From the NCBI RefSeq assembly GCF_902150065.1, contig NC_043992.1, positions 38,494,230 to 38,558,229 on the forward strand: DNA of 64,000 nt, read 5' to 3'. This document shows positions 47,040 through 64,000 of the stretch, one piece after another. The stretch's first letter is position 1; each line of letters starts with the position of its first letter. The stretch is from Myripristis murdjan (Eukaryota > Chordata > Actinopteri > Holocentriformes > Holocentridae). A program made the translations under genes and the position numbers. The notes under the pieces were generated by a model that was given only the letters and a program-made list of their open reading frames with translations, did no database searches and had not been told where the DNA came from.

Positions 47040-48780
47040 GCATTGTAGGTGTGGCCTTCAACCACCTGGATAGGTGTCAAACCCTCCATGTATTAATTAT
47101 TTATCCTTGATAAATACACCATTCCTGTTTGCGGGTCACACCCTGCGCCTGCTGCGTCACCAGGTGACCTAAACGCCATTGTTGTGCACACCTGAATGTG
47201 CCCGCCTGCCCTTGCCATTTGACTTTTGGACCTAGGAGGTAGCGGTTGCTCAGTCTCCGCCTTTACTAACACACAAGTCAGCCCCCCTCTTTGGTTTTCC
47301 TTCATTTGCGCCCCGGTGATTGGAGTTGACTTTTGTTTTCTAATTTTTGTCCTCTCTTCACCCAGAATCATCTCACCAGTAAGTGTTTTACTCAATACTT
47401 GTTCCATGTATAGCTCATTGCCAGTCGTTTTGATAGGTTTCTATTTTAAATTAATATTTGGTTGCGTTTTCAACTACCTTAAAACCTGCCACACGATAAT
47501 TACTCCATCTGTGCTCAGGTTTGGTGATGCCACGTTAAAGCTGTCTTAATGAATTTAACTTATTCTGGCAGTTGTGCCTTCTTCGCCAAAGCCTGCCTCG
47601 ACTAATTGCCCACACAATAATCACGCTTAATTAAAATAACAATATTAATAACTCGAGGAAAATATTGTGGAATGTGTTTATTCCGGTTTTTCCTCATACT
47701 GTTTACACACGGAGCCCGTGTTTGTCGTTGTCCCTGTGTTTATTTTAAATTTCTGTGACTCAGGGATGATAACCCTTTTGTTGTTCAGGTTTGCACAGCA
47801 AGGATTTTGCTGTAATTAAACACTTGAGAGAGCGAGGCGTGTTTAAGTGCATCCCAAGAGGGTCCAGGCGAGCTGTTTTTAATGCCAGCTCTCCTGTTAG
47901 AGATTCACATGTCTCACAAAGCTGGAAGGCTTTTACTATGTAGGATCACACTGGCCTTTTGATATTGAAGCAGTGGATGTAATTTACTTTAAGATGCACC
48001 GGTCAATCAGTCGGCAAAAGAGGATTTAGCCTAATTTGGATCTCTCTCTCTCTCTTTTTTTTTTTTTTCTTTTTATGCACATGCTCTGTGAGCCCACCTG
48101 ATGTTGCAAGACTTCACAGGCAGAATCAGGCCCGTAAAAGTCATGCGTTTGAGGAAAGGAGGAACTGGCTTGAAAGCAGTCATCTGCTGCATTAAGACAA
48201 GGAAGTGGCTCACCGCCGCCTGCCATCACAAACCATTCAGTTTCGAGCTGTGACCCTCATGGAAGACTTTGAGTGTGCTGACAGACAAAAATGTCAGACG
48301 CATGTAAAAAAAAAAAAAAAAAAAAACCCCGAAGAGTTAGATGATTAAATTCATTTTCCTATTTGAAACACAAAATATAGAATTGAGATTTCTGGAGATC
48401 TCAGGCAGGCAAACTCAGTGTCCTCTTTTTAAATCTCCTCATACGACTTAATTTTATCAATTAACTTTTCTTAACCGATGATGGCTGCTCCTTAAATAAT
48501 TCTGTTGTGTTTTATTTATTTTACTGTGCTTTTCATGTTGGATTTTAGTCTTATGTTATCATGTTTTATTGTTAAGCCCTTTGCAACCTCTGTTTTAAAA
48601 AGTGCTATATAAAGTTATTATTATTTCACTCCTGAATTAACCAGTCATCAATGAAAAGTAGTCTCATTGTCAGTTGATCATATCATGTGGCTTTAGATTT
48701 GTTCAGCAATGTGGCAGAACCTGATTTAGGACAACCGCTCACCTCAAACAACATTTTTAAATGATCTTTCATTCAGTCAT
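47040..48780. other. Intergenic stretch between napa and the glycosyltransferase gene
   Basis: No gene was recognised. It contains an A-run at 48307-48326. At 48500-48625 lies a retroposon tail (TGCTATATAAAGTTATTATT) also seen in degraded form at 53.1-53.34 kb. Confidence 0.5.
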
Positions 48781-48980
48781 TTATCATTCAGTGTTTTTCC
48801 TGTTGGCAGACAAACCTGAAGGCTTACTGGTTTTGACGGTCAGCGTTACCCGAAGACTGATGGACGTCATTCTCGAGGAAGTTGGAATATGAAAGGATGC
48901 CTTCAGTCAAGGAAAAGTGAGGCTGCTGCACAAGCGTGAACTTTGGTAGTTCTGGTTTCTAGTTTACCGCCCCGAAACCA

Positions 48981-50285
48981 ATGGCACGTGTTCGGGCCTT
49001 CATTGCTATGGTTCTTCTTAGCAGTTTCGTCCTCGTTTTATTCTACTCCACGCTGAACCTGCAGCCATCGCCTAACCATAAGGTCTCGGCGGAGGACATC
49101 CGTGTCGTGGTAGTTAAGGATATTATTGCTGAACTCCAATCTCAGCAGGACAGCACCGTCCCTCCTCACTTTGATGAGTCGAACGTGTCCGTTTCTGCCG
49201 ACGTCACGGAGGCTGTCCCCTGGGATGTGTCTGTTTCCGCCAGCTTCAGAAAAGACATCCCACAGACCGAAGCTTACTGGAACCGCCTGCTGCATAACGC
49301 CCTCAGGCAGCTGGACAAGGGGGAACGCTTGGATGATGCGGGCTGGTCTCATTGCATGGAGACGAATCAGGAGGTTCTCCAAACCAATGTGCACGACTTC
49401 AGTTCCTACCCCGCCTTGCACCAGGAGTTTTTGCGAGGCATGAAATGCAGATATCCCCCAATCCTGATCGACCAGCCCAACAAGTGCAGCTCCGGTGAAG
49501 GAGAGGAGCAAGGCCAGACATTCCTCTTATTTGCCATCAAGTCAAGTCCAAGGAACTTTGAGCAGAGACAGGCAGTGCGGGAGACCTGGGGGAAAGACTG
49601 GGTGAATGAGAGTGGACTACGAGTGCGTACGCTGTTTCTACTGGGACGGTTGTCCCCAGAAGACCCCGACCTCAGCCAGCTGCTGTCAGTCGAGGCCAAG
49701 CTGTTTGGAGACCTCCTTCAGTGGGACTTTCACGAATCCTTTTTTAATCTGACGCTCAAAATGAATGCTCTTCTGAAGTGGTCACTGAAAAACTGCCCCC
49801 ACGTCTCCTTCGTCTTCAGCGGGGACGACGATGTATTTGTCAACACACCAGCGATGCTCAGCTACCTGCAGTCTCTGGAGCCGTCTAAGGCCTCTCGCTC
49901 TTACATCGGACAAATTATAAGCACAGCCTCTCCTCTCAGGGACTCTAAAAACAAATACTACGTTCCTCTGAGTTTTTATGATGGTCCATACCCTGCTTAT
50001 GCCGGTGGTGGTGGTTTTCTCATCTCAGGGGCTTTGATGAAACCTTTGTATTACGTCTCGCAGGTCATCCCCCTCTTCCCCATCGATGACGTATACACAG
50101 GGATGTGCATCAAGGCCCTGGAAGTCACTCCTGAGGGTCACAGCGGCTTTCACACGTTTGATGTCCAGGAGCAGAATCGTGGGAACATGTGCGTGCATAA
50201 AAATCTGATCCTGATTCACCAGCGCTCCCCGTGGCAGATTAAGAGGATATGGAAGGGCATTCACAGCCCCCTGCTGAGATGTTAA
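48981..50285 (+). CDS. Beta-1,3-N-acetylglucosaminyltransferase (B3GNT2/B3GNT8-like), single exon
   Basis: A 434-residue type II Golgi membrane enzyme of the beta-1,3-glycosyltransferase family (GT31). It should add GlcNAc in beta-1,3 linkage to galactose to extend poly-N-acetyllactosamine chains. Residues 5-24 form one hydrophobic anchor (AFIAMVLLSSFVLVLFYS). Family motifs are FLLFAIKSSPRNFEQRQAVRETWG, the metal-binding DDD at residues 282-284 (FSGDDDVFVN), YPAYAGGGGFLISG and FPIDDVYTGMC. The central sequence resembles B3GNT2, but TPAMLSYLQSL, PLRDSKNKYYVPLSFYDG and RALxVxPxxHxGF-type stretches also match B3GNT8. Its position next to bckdha is where human B3GNT8 lies. The paralogue is therefore left open. 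The ATG at 48981 precedes the anchor directly. A TGTTGGCAG acceptor near 48811 suggests a separate leader exon. Confidence 0.93.
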   Translation: MARVRAFIAMVLLSSFVLVLFYSTLNLQPSPNHKVSAEDIRVVVVKDIIAELQSQQDSTVPPHFDESNVSVSADVTEAVPWDVSVSASFRKDIPQTEAYWNRLLHNALRQLDKGERLDDAGWSHCMETNQEVLQTNVHDFSSYPALHQEFLRGMKCRYPPILIDQPNKCSSGEGEEQGQTFLLFAIKSSPRNFEQRQAVRETWGKDWVNESGLRVRTLFLLGRLSPEDPDLSQLLSVEAKLFGDLLQWDFHESFFNLTLKMNALLKWSLKNCPHVSFVFSGDDDVFVNTPAMLSYLQSLEPSKASRSYIGQIISTASPLRDSKNKYYVPLSFYDGPYPAYAGGGGFLISGALMKPLYYVSQVIPLFPIDDVYTGMCIKALEVTPEGHSGFHTFDVQEQNRGNMCVHKNLILIHQRSPWQIKRIWKGIHSPLLRC

Positions 50286-50744
50286 ACTGACCGGGAACAG
50301 GACTGGTCAGCAAAGTGTGCACTACTACAGGAGCAGTGTGTGTCTCTGCCTCCGTCCCCTTATTTCTTTCCTACAGTTTCCCCTTCAGTGACGGAGCAGG
50401 GAAAATGATCTGTCCACTGTTTATATCCTGAAAGACGTCAGGAACTTTAAGTAGGCAAGCCTGATAACCGGATGCAAATCTGATTGCATTAGGTAAAGAC
50501 TATAAAAGTTATTTTCAGCCTTGCAATACAGAGGCACCATTGATAGGAGATCAGATCTTTTCAAGTTTAGAGCCTGAAATGACGCTAAGCTTGTGGCTGC
50601 CATGAGGACAGGACTCTGTTTTTTTTTTTGTCTTCGAAGAATGGAGGCTGTAAGGTGTTTTTCAGGTTGTCTTGGGTACGCTGTGTAGAAGTTTAAAAAA
50701 AAAATTGTTGTGATGGGCATAAATTCCTGCCAACACCAAATATG

Positions 50745-50750
50745 AATAAA
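50745..50750 (+). promoter_or_regulatory. Poly(A) signal of the glycosyltransferase gene
   Basis: AATAAA 460 bp after the stop codon, with a second at about 50758, followed by GTGTTTTTGTCTTTATTTGTC. The convergent bckdha 3' end is only about 330 bp away. Confidence 0.6.
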
Positions 50751-51105
50751 AATAACAATAAAAATGCGAAGTGTTTTTGTCTTTATTTGTCTTTCAGACA
50801 CCAGCATAAGTTTCATTTTGTTTTTCCACACAACACCAATGTAGAAATGTAGTTCACAGGATGGTTGTACAGTGACTTTTAAACATTTAATGTAACAGTT
50901 TCACTATTGTACCAGCATATGAATCCATCTAAAATGTAGGTGGGTACACATCAAACCTTTAAAAGGGGTGAATTCTTCATACACAAAGGAAAATGTTAAA
51001 TACCATAACCACTGAACAGAACAGTTAATGTAGTGAATCACCTAATTGGATCTTAGTCCAAGGAGAGGAACATAACACAAAAATGGTACATGTTTGAATC
51101 CGGTA

Positions 51106-51111
51106 TTTATT
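51106..51111 (-). promoter_or_regulatory. Candidate bckdha poly(A) signal
   Basis: AATAAA on the minus strand about 330 bp after the bckdha stop codon, giving a compact 3' UTR. Confidence 0.5.
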
Positions 51112-51438
51112 GCTTACGTTGAACATTTGTTGTGCATATGCATTAAAACTGTACCTGCTGCATTTCCCATTATTACAGGAAAATATAAATGTAATCACCA
51201 ACTGCCAAGCACAAACAGTTTCACTGTTACTCCCTTAAGGCACAAAACCCAGTGGCCTGTGGTACAATGTTTAGTAGACCATCACCCAGCCCTCTCCTAC
51301 AATGCAGAAAGGAAGAGTGTCGTCATGTCAAAACTATGATTCTATGCATACAGTAAAAGTCCTGCAACAGTCTATCCGAATCCCAACACTCTCACCCACT
51401 CCCACGCCTGTGCAGCCTGTTCCACCCTGACCGTGAAG

Positions 51439-59787
<8,349 letters not shown>

Positions 59788-60006
59788 CTGTCCTCGACGC
59801 TTCAGCTGCTTCTGGGCCAGAGAGCTGCCAGCACTTCTGCAAGAAAACACACGCAGTCGTCCAAAAGATCAACAGCAAGCGTTAAATGCTCTTCACTAGT
59901 TCAATCTAAAAAAACAACACGCCAAAGTCCCCTACACAATCCAGACCCCAGGTCAAGCTGCAGGCAGGTCGCCGCCGGTGTCAACAGCAGAGATAAGCGG
60001 AACTTC

Positions 60007-60906
60007 TTCTTCTTCTTCTTGGGTTTTATTGGCGGTTGGCAAACATTGAATAGTAGCATTACCGCCACCTACTGGTTTGGAGTGTGGAGCAGTATGACTA
60101 CCTCCCCATACAATTAAATAAAAATAAATAAATAAAATGAAGTAAATAAAGTTATATCCTCCTAATTAAATCACTTCTTCTCAAAAACTCAAACATAAAC
60201 TCATAACTCTTATTCCCCGACTGTTGTTGTAATATTGTCCTGATGTCAAATGGCATTTTATCGTCTTTAAGCTGTTTAATCCATTTTTGCCTGTTTACTT
60301 CATACCCCTGACAATGTATCATTACATGTTCTATGGTTTCTTGTTGCCCACATTCCCCACATTCCCCTGCATTGTGTTTTCCCATTTTGGCTAATGTATT
60401 ATTAAGTGCAGTATGTCCAAACCTAAGTCTTGATATTATTGTTTCCTCTCTTCGGTTCCATCTTGTAGCTCTCATTCCTCCCACTTCCCTTTGTATTGTG
60501 TAAAACCAACGCCCTGTCCTGTCTTCCTCCCATTGCTTTTGCCATCTACTCCTCAATCTTTGTTTAATTATATTCTTGAGTTCTGATTTACTAATATTAA
60601 TTTCCAATTCAATATTTCTGCTTTTTGTTGCTTCTTTCGCAGCCTTATCTGCCTCCTCATTCCCTTTCACCCCAATGTGCGCCGGTACCCATAAAAATAC
60701 CACTGTAATCCCCATCATTTGTATTCTGTACAGTGTTTGTTGTATCTCGATCAAAATGTCTGACCTACTGTGTGACTGACTGTTTTGTAAACTGGTTAGT
60801 GCTGAACTTGAATCTGAACAAATCACTGTTCTCAGTGGCCTTATTTCTTCCACCCACTGCATTGCTAATAATATTGCCAACATTTCCCCTGTGTACACAG
60901 ACACTT
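60007..60906 (-). mobile_element. RNase-H LINE, 5'-truncated, with (GAA)n tail
   Basis: A 250-residue frame (60152-60904) begins inside the RNase H domain (SVYTGEMLAILLAMQWVEE, ICSDSSSAL, FLWVPAHIGVKGNEEADKAA). It runs through the C-terminal RLRFGHTALN and CGECGQQETIEHVMIHC motifs to RRSDLIRRI. The 3' tail has CCAGTAGGTGGCGGTAATGC, GCCAACCGCCAATAAAAC and (GAA)n. AAGCGGAACTTC flanks both ends (59995-60006, 60907-60918). This is a family A relative lying upstream of bckdha. Confidence 0.88.
60061..60075 (-). promoter_or_regulatory. Candidate CTCF site in LINE tail upstream of bckdha
   Basis: CCAGTAGGTGGCGGT on the minus strand fits the CTCF core consensus CCASYAGRKGGCRSY at all 15 positions. 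It is about 275 bp upstream of the bckdha start codon. Function is inferred from the motif only. Confidence 0.35.
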
Positions 60907-60918
60907 AAGCGGAACTTC

Positions 60919-61720
60919 TTCTTCTTCTTCTTTTGTTTTACCGGCGGGTGGCACCTAGCCGCCCCCTACTATAATGGAGTGTGGACCAGAGTGATCTACC
61001 CATTTACCAAAAAATAAATAAATGGAAATAAATAAATAAATAAATAAATACAGCTTATTCCATATCCTAAATTCTATTGATCAGCCTTGTGTCTGCTAAA
61101 AACTGGAAAAAACATCTTGATCCCTCAATTGCATTTTTAAGATTAAGCTGCTCCATACCAAGTCTCCTCATCTTCCTTTTTAATATCTCTCGTTCATGAT
61201 TGTATTTTTGACAGTGGATAATAACATGTTTAACTGACTCTTCTTCTTGGCAGTAGTCACATCATCCTGTAGGATGCTTCTTTATCAGCTTCATTGTTTT
61301 GTTCCGTCTGGTATGTCCTACCCTCAGCCTTGTTAAGATGTTTTCTTCTTTGGTACTCCTTTTGGTTATTCTCCCTGTTCCCACCTGCTGCTGAACTGAA
61401 TAGAGATGTCTTCCTGTTTTTCCTGTGTCCCATATGTTTTGCCATTCTTTGAAGATGTTTCTTTTAATTATTGCCTTTGCCTCAGATTTACTTAAAGGAA
61501 TGTTCATAACTTCTTCTTGTTTTAGAGCATCCTTAGCTAATGTGTCCACTGTCTCATTTCCTTTTATTCCCCTGTGTGCTGGTATCCACATAAATGTGAT
61601 CAAATGATTCATGTTATTTAGCCTATGGAGGTTTTCATATACTTCATTAACTAAGTCCTGCCTACTCTCAGATTTAAATGACTGTAATGACATTACAGAA
61701 GAATATGAATCTGTGCAAAG
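60919..61720 (-). mobile_element. LINE family B, second copy, 5'-truncated
   Basis: Near-identical to the copy at 1-535 plus 1014-1119: CTDSYSSVMSLQSFKSESRQ, FMWIPAHRGIKGNETVDTLA, LTRLRVGHTR and a CDYC knuckle. A TGA stands in the knuckle region (near 61262) where the first copy has TTA. The 3' end carries the TAGTAGGGGGCGGC core, CCGCCGGTAAAACAAAAG and (GAA)n. AAGCGGAACTTC flanks it on both sides (60907-60918, 61721-61732). Confidence 0.88.
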
Positions 61721-61949
61721 AAGCGGAACTTCCTGTCGCAGCTTTCAAAATAAAACAGGTAAAAAAAAATAATAAAATAATCGCAAAATGCTTAGCATCA
61801 TCGATGTGGTTTGACCCTCCAGTTTATCAGTTCAAATATTCTTTCATTAGTAAATATAATGCAGCATGCATGATGTATATGAGTTTACAGTGGGCGTCAT
61901 CTAAAAGTAGACACGGTATTCTTTATGAGATTTTGCAAACATTATAGAA

Positions 61950-61960
61950 TGTTTGCAAAA

Positions 61961-61994
<34 letters not shown>

Positions 61995-62108
61995 TTGCTT
62001 TATTCATTTATTTAGGCTTATACCGGGACCTGAGTGCTAATTTCGTACCACTAGCATGTAAATGTGAGATGGTATGACAATAAAGTTCCTTGAATCCTTG
62101 AATCGCAA
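61950..62108 (+). mobile_element. Retroposon tail ending (CCTTGAAT)n
   Basis: After a poly-T run (61961-61991) the sequence ends GGTATGACAATAAAGTTCCTTGAATCCTTGAATC, a LINE-type 3' end with two CCTTGAAT units. Confidence 0.5.
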
Positions 62109-62124
62109 CACACACAGCAATCAA

Positions 62125-62435
62125 AAGGAGTGAGAAAGCAGATTAACTTGCTAAAAAGGTTAAAACTGGATCACCTTGAAATAGAGGTATCAGTAAGTAA
62201 AGCAGAAACGATCTCAAATACATTTACACCCAATCCAACAAAGAAGTGGGAGGAAGAGGGAGGGAGGTCATTGACAAAGAACAGGAAAAAAGTTTGATAA
62301 GCAGTATGAAACAGGGACTCACATATTTGAATTCAGCCTTACACCCCATTGGAAAGCATCCAAATGGAAACTGTGTGATCACTGCAATCACCTGGAGACT
62401 CTGGGAATATGTAATCTTCATTTACCCAAAATTAA
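62125..62435 (+). mobile_element. RNase-H LINE C-terminal fragment, third family
   Basis: Degenerate coding sequence reads LDHLEIEVSVSKAE, KKWEEE, then YLNSALHPIGKHPNGNC, matching the region between the RNase H domain and the C-terminal knuckle of the other LINEs in the window. It is broken, and a (GAAA)n microsatellite (62444-62478) follows. Confidence 0.6.
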
Positions 62436-62441
62436 ACTGTC

Positions 62442-62443
<2 letters not shown>

Positions 62444-62477
<34 letters not shown>

Positions 62478-62478
62478 A
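62444..62478. repeat. (GAAA)n microsatellite
   Basis: About eight AAGA units after the LINE fragment. Confidence 0.9.
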
Positions 62479-63184
62479 ATCTAAAGGGGATAAGAAATGT
62501 GGATTTCAACTTAATCTTCACCAGCAGCTCAGGACAAAAATCATTCTGGGAAGTGAAGGAAATCACTAACTGAAGGAGAATTCGACTAGATAGACTGAAA
62601 GAAAATAGATAGGTAAGACCAAAAAGGTAAGGTAACAAAACCTCATCACAAAATAACCTGGAGTGAGGTGAATAAAACAACAAACAACATAAGAGTATTC
62701 AAAAGAGGAATTGTCACTTTTCTCACTTTTGTCCTTAAAATTTTGGCAGGATGTTTTGGAAATTTCTGTTCTACATGTAAGAAAATATTCATACCCTTCC
62801 ATATGCTGCTTTGTTCTTTGTTCTGTTTTTTTTTTTTTTTTGATAGTCCAGCATTGATGACCTTTGCTATTTAGAGCACAAAGTAATTATGTTGTCATAA
62901 TGAGGATCATTTCCAATTAATCAGCAGATAAATATGATAAATATATTTAAAAAAAAAAAAAAACAAAAAAAAAAACCGATTGAAATTACATGGATGTTAT
63001 TTTTTCCTCCAGGAGTTATTCATTTTTACAGTACAATGGTGTTTTGTTTGACTTAATAAATTCCTTTAAAATTAATCAATTATTTAATCATCATTTATCA
63101 TCATTATTGCCATTTTCATTTGGTTTTGATTATCGAAAGGTCACTGCAAGGATTTAAATAATGAGTAATAACAGTTCTCTATAG

Positions 63185-63258
63185 CTAACAGTAGGTGGCG
63201 ATAACGCTCCGGACGGCTGTAATTCACCATTAAAGTAGCAGAAGAAGAAGAAGCAGCT
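63185..63258 (+). mobile_element. LINE 3' tail with (GAA)n at the exosc5 promoter
   Basis: The ACAGTAGGTGGCGATAACGC core, then CACCATTAAAGTAGCAG and (GAA)n, ending about 33 bp before the exosc5 start codon. The core at 63188-63202 matches 13 of 15 CTCF consensus positions. The layout is the same as upstream of nup88. Confidence 0.6.
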
Positions 63259-63290
63259 GTCGCCTGGCTTCCCCTCCTGGTAGCAGCACG

Positions 63291-63387
63291 ATGGAGGAGT
63301 GCGGTGACACAAACATCACTTTGAGGGAGTTTGGCTGCGAGCAGAGTTTATTATCCCGACCTGACGGTTCATCATCCTTCATGCAAG
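63291..63387 (+). CDS. exosc5: Exosome component 5 (RRP46), first coding exon only
   Basis: The ATG at 63291 opens MEECGDTNITLREFGCEQSL followed by LSRPDGSSSFMQ, then a splice donor (CAAG|GTAATC). Human EXOSC5 has [20 protein letters not shown] at the same place. The protein is an RNase PH-like subunit of the nine-subunit RNA exosome ring. Only 32 codons plus one base are present. No second exon (expected GDTSVLAGVYGP-like) is visible before the window ends. Its location beside bckdha agrees with the human order. Confidence 0.88.
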
Positions 63388-64000
63388 GTAATCAAACACG
63401 AAACTCCTACCTGAACCTGTCGTTTCCGGCGAAAGCAGCCGGTATCATCTGACCCGGTGTCATGCTGGAAATGGACACCCTGAAGAAACTCTCTTGCTGA
63501 TAATTTTGTCAATAAATACATAAATAAATAAAAATGAGAATTGTAATAATAGAATACAACGTTCATTTTATTTATTAATGTACAGCGTTCTGGCTAAAAA
63601 AGAAGTCACTTTTCTGCCGGGCGTCCATTTTCGTTGTCGACGTCAGTAACGCCTGTTGGCTCTGAAAAGCCCCTTTACTTTGCAGCACGTGGTGTTATTG
63701 TGTTATTGATCTGTTATTGATCCAGCACAGGGCTGTAATAGTCTGTGGGTTCGTAGTCTTGGCATGGACCTGACCTGAGGTTTTATCCTTCCTTTGCCTC
63801 ATCCTTAAAGTGGTGTGCCCGTCCATTTCAAAGTGCACAGTCTGCCTTGAAGAACCTTTTGAATTAATGCTGGAATCGTATAAAATGCACCTGAAGTGGC
63901 CATATATGTCATATTAATGGGTCTCCCTGATTAATAGCTGAAACAGTACATCAGGAGTTATGCATTCCTCCTTGGGTTTATTATAAGCTTTATTTATCTT
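63388..64000. other. First intron of exosc5 (incomplete)
   Basis: AT-rich sequence up to the window edge. No further exon or recognised repeat was found. Confidence 0.5.

Overview
The window is vertebrate nuclear DNA, almost certainly from a teleost fish and probably a percomorph. The genes are split by GT-AG introns and encode close relatives of human proteins. The gaps are full of fish-type repeats: RNase-H LINEs, L1-like fragments, a Penelope-like element, Tc1/mariner, hAT and piggyBac-type MITEs, and long CA and TATC microsatellites. No bacterial or viral genes, CRISPR arrays, tRNAs or rRNAs were seen.

Layout. 1-3.36 kb: a pile of LINE fragments with nested insertions. 3.4-5.5 kb (+): nup88, complete and without introns. 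5.9-6.4 kb: palindromic MITE. 7.9-14.2 kb (-): ehd2 in six coding exons, with a one-base gap in exon 2. 16.5-30.3 kb (-): bicra (GLTSCR1) in 14 coding exons, about 1,903 residues. 31-37 kb: intergenic, with a possible bicra leader exon and retroposon fragments. 37.3-47.0 kb (+): napa (alpha-SNAP) in 11 exons, 295 residues. 49.0-50.3 kb (+): an intronless beta-1,3-N-acetylglucosaminyltransferase gene. 51.1-59.8 kb (-): bckdha in eight coding exons, 439 residues. 60.0-61.7 kb: two LINEs in tandem. 63.29 kb to the end (+): first coding exon of exosc5, continuing outside the window.

The genes are unrelated housekeeping functions: nuclear pore, caveolar membrane ATPase, ncBAF chromatin remodelling, SNARE disassembly, glycan extension, branched-chain amino-acid breakdown and RNA exosome. 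What links them is conserved gene order. Human EHD2, BICRA and NAPA lie together on 19q13.3, and human EXOSC5, BCKDHA and B3GNT8 lie together on 19q13.2. nup88 comes from elsewhere (human 17p13).

The most interesting signal is a recurring LINE 3' tail with a GTAGRKGGC core followed by (GAA)n. It lies just upstream of nup88, bckdha and exosc5. Two of these tails match the vertebrate CTCF core consensus exactly. Two different LINEs also share one 12-base target sequence in the bckdha-exosc5 divergent promoter region.
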